Below are positions 62,415-64,000 of a stretch of DNA of 64,000 nt, piece by piece. The position numbers and the translations under genes are program-made. The notes under the pieces are model-generated. The model did no database searches and was not told the DNA's origin. It saw only the letters and a list, made by a program, of their open reading frames with translations. Source of the DNA: Paraspadella gotoi (taxonomy: Eukaryota; Chaetognatha); NCBI GenBank assembly GCA_051294375.1, contig CM119270.1, positions 10,252,808 to 10,316,807 on the forward strand, given 5' to 3'. Position 1 is the stretch's first letter. Each line of letters starts with the position of its first letter.

Positions 62415-62576
62415 GACAAAGGGACCAAAAGACCTTCTTTACCTTTCACGGGGGCATCGCGAGGCCAGAAAAAAGTGGACGAGGACGACGAAGGCGACGA
62501 CGACGACGACGACGACGATGACGACGACGACGACGACCCTTATCGTTTAACTTCCAGTTCGAATGTCATCCTCGAG
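62415..62576 (+). CDS. Candidate exon with acidic run (unknown gene 2)
   Basis: TTTTCTTCTTCGAAG (62,414) is followed by 54 codons in phase 0: DKGTKRPSLPFTGASRGQK, then VDEDDEGD and a run of about 14 Asp, then PYRLTSSSNVILE. The exon ends at GAG|GTCCGT, a moderate donor. Unique basic and Ser-rich flanks surround the (GAC)n tract. It joins in phase with the next exon 91 bp on. The candidate exon at 60,627 also has an Asp run shortly before a unique C-terminus. A retained-intron reading would instead add about 23 hydrophobic residues before a stop at 62,648. Not recognised. Confidence 0.45.
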
Positions 62577-62667
62577 GTCCGTGGGATATCTTTTTCTCTT
62601 TCGCATTTCTTTTCCTTTTTTTCGATTTTTCTTTCTTTTTATCTGTGACTTTTCGATTCTATTTTAG

Positions 62668-62706
62668 GACTGGATTAACCCTCCTGGCTATCAAAGCTTA
62701 TGTTGA
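62668..62706 (+). CDS. Candidate terminal exon DWINPPGYQSLC-stop
   Basis: TTTTCGATTCTATTTTAG (62,667) is a strong acceptor. Phase 0 reads DWINPPGYQSLC then TGA. The hydrophobic and aromatic peptide with TGG, AAC, GGC and AGC codons is not repeat-derived, and the phase matches the preceding exon. It would be the C-terminus of the gene-2 product. Its short length leaves room for chance. Confidence 0.45.
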   Translation, partial: DWINPPGYQSLC

Positions 62707-63156
62707 TATTAAATGAACGAACAGCAAGATGCAGACACAACGACACGAGTACCAAGACGAAGAGCAGAGAGACGAGGAGATAAAAGTCAGAAGAGGATGA
62801 GGAACGACAAACAGAACTGCTACAGGAATGAACAACACAGACCAGAGAGACCTTACCCAAATGACCGAGAGAGACAAGACAGAGAACAGAGAAAGAGCCA
62901 GAGAATTGAAGTACGAATGAGCAGAGACCAGACGGAGAACAACAGGCATGAAACGAGTTCTCGTCAGGCGGGGGGGGATTTACACTCATATATTTCCATG
63001 TTCTTATTTTTTTTATTTGATTTTGATTCTTTTATGATTCTAGATTTTTGATTTTTGGGGGAAAATGCAAAATGAATAGTCTCTCTCTCTCTCATCTCTT
63101 TATTCTTCTGCCTCTTCTTCTCTTGTTCTCCTCGTCTCTTCCTCTCCCTCTCTCTC

Positions 63157-63211
<55 letters not shown>

Positions 63212-64000
63212 TCTCGTCTCTCTCCTCTCTCTCTCATCCTCTCTTCTCTCTCTCTTTTTCCTCCTCTCTCTGTTTATGACCCACAATCTGTGACTCGTTT
63301 TTCATTTCCTTCTTATTTTTTGATATACCCGTCATCATCCGCGATATTAGCAAAAGTATTATGGTGATGTCAAATATGTAATCCTCGCTCCTCATTCCTC
63401 TTCCTCCTCTTCTTCTTCCTCTTCTTTCTCTTCCTCTTCTTCTCCTCCTCCTCCTGCTGCCTTCCCCTCGTCGCTAAAAACCCAAAACATTAAACATGAC
63501 TTTTTTTTCGTTGCTTTGTCTCGCTTTTGTCCCTCAATGTTTCGGGCGTCTGCTTTGAGCCCCATAATTCTTGCGCAAACAATATCGAACAGACGAAAGG
63601 GCGGTTGGGCGGCGGCGCGCGCCGGCGGCGGCGGCGGCGGCGCGATCTGCGGCTGTAGGCGGTAGAGGTCGTGTTAGTGGTAGTGAGTAGGGGATGAGTG
63701 AGTGGTCAGAGTCAGGCGTGAGCGACCGCGAAGTTCCCATATCTCGTTGCGGCCATTCCACACAGGCTAATATGGACCCAAAACCTCTCCGACGCGATTT
63801 TATACGCCATTGTTCTCTCTCTTCTCCTTTCTCTCTCTCTCTCTACTCTCTCTCTCTCTCGTCTCTCTCGTCTCTCTCTCTCTCTCACTCATGGCAAAGT
63901 CAAAGGCCTTTATCCCCCTTTTCATTCATATAGCAAGTTTTGAGAAAGAGAAACAAAAAACATGGGACACAGAAAGAGAAGAGGAAAAAAAAGAGAAAGA
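62707..64000. other. Right-edge stretch: probable 3' flank, CT tracts, GC island
   Basis: 62,710-62,960 is A/G/C-rich text open on + (Arg/Glu/Gln-rich) without splice support. CT tracts lie at 63,160-63,210 and 63,815-63,885. A CpG- and GGC-rich island at 63,595-63,665, with GC-richer sequence to 63,810, is open on - for 75 codons (ending in basic residues) and on + (MSEWSESGVSDREVPISRC). It could be a promoter-associated island or an exon; I cannot decide. Confidence 0.4.

Noticed and set aside
62713-62985. Arg/Glu/Gln-rich + frame after the 62.7-kb stop
   Set aside because: A/G/C-rich text open in several frames, no splice or start evidence. More likely 3' untranslated or intergenic.

Overview
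This looks like nuclear DNA of a metazoan, not a microbe. There are no operons or ribosome binding sites. What coding sequence can be seen comes as short islands bounded by polypyrimidine-AG acceptors and GT donors. The background is A/T-rich and crowded with microsatellites, above all (CT)n/(GA)n. Tc1/mariner remnants are present. I cannot name the species; a repeat-rich invertebrate (an arthropod, for example) would fit, but nothing here proves it. Most open reading frames of 60-150 codons are microsatellites read as Ser-Leu, Glu-Arg or Phe-Leu-Ser repeats, or frames running through N gaps, and they are left out.

The left half (2-35 kb) is dominated by two very large inverted duplications. 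Palindrome 1 has a left arm at 2,185-4,408 plus 7,317-7,765, a purine-rich centre at 7,766-7,977 and a right arm at 7,978-10,600. A 2.9-kb insertion (4,409-7,318) sits in the left arm only, so the right arm keeps the empty site. That insertion has two relatives, at 15,759-16,737 and 33,471-34,393. All share a 3' hairpin, a subterminal motif matching it in inverted orientation, a (GGAC)n-type tract and tandem units, which suggests a non-autonomous Helentron/Helitron-like family. Palindrome 2 has arm A (14,715-20,700), a 2.1-kb spacer, arm B (22,790-26,190), a 5.1-kb microsatellite-poor block (26,191-31,289) and arm C (31,290-35,275). B and C are both reverse-complement copies of A, and they overlap in content by about 1.9 kb. 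Arms A and B each carry the same internally deleted Tc1/mariner-type element and the same 29-bp minisatellite. Arm C differs from B by many scattered one-base insertions, which looks like unpolished long-read gap filling, so some of this architecture may be an assembly artefact.

The right half (36-64 kb) has no comparable large duplication. It holds very long pure (CT)n/(GA)n tracts, many N gaps that mostly sit inside those tracts, several minisatellites (7, 12, 20 and about 40 bp) and the best exon candidates. The strongest are a phase-compatible pair on the + strand (58,700-58,871 and 60,627-60,769), a second + strand pair (62,415-62,576 and 62,668-62,706), a minus-strand exon at 43,622-43,781 and a + strand exon at 50,093-50,167. 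At the left edge a minus-strand terminal exon (23-121) encodes an acidic tail. None of these proteins is recognised. They are low-complexity or terminal segments, and the conserved domains of their genes must lie in N gaps or outside the window.

All exon calls rest on splice-signal shape, phase and third-position base preference judged by eye, so they are hypotheses. No complete gene can be delineated.
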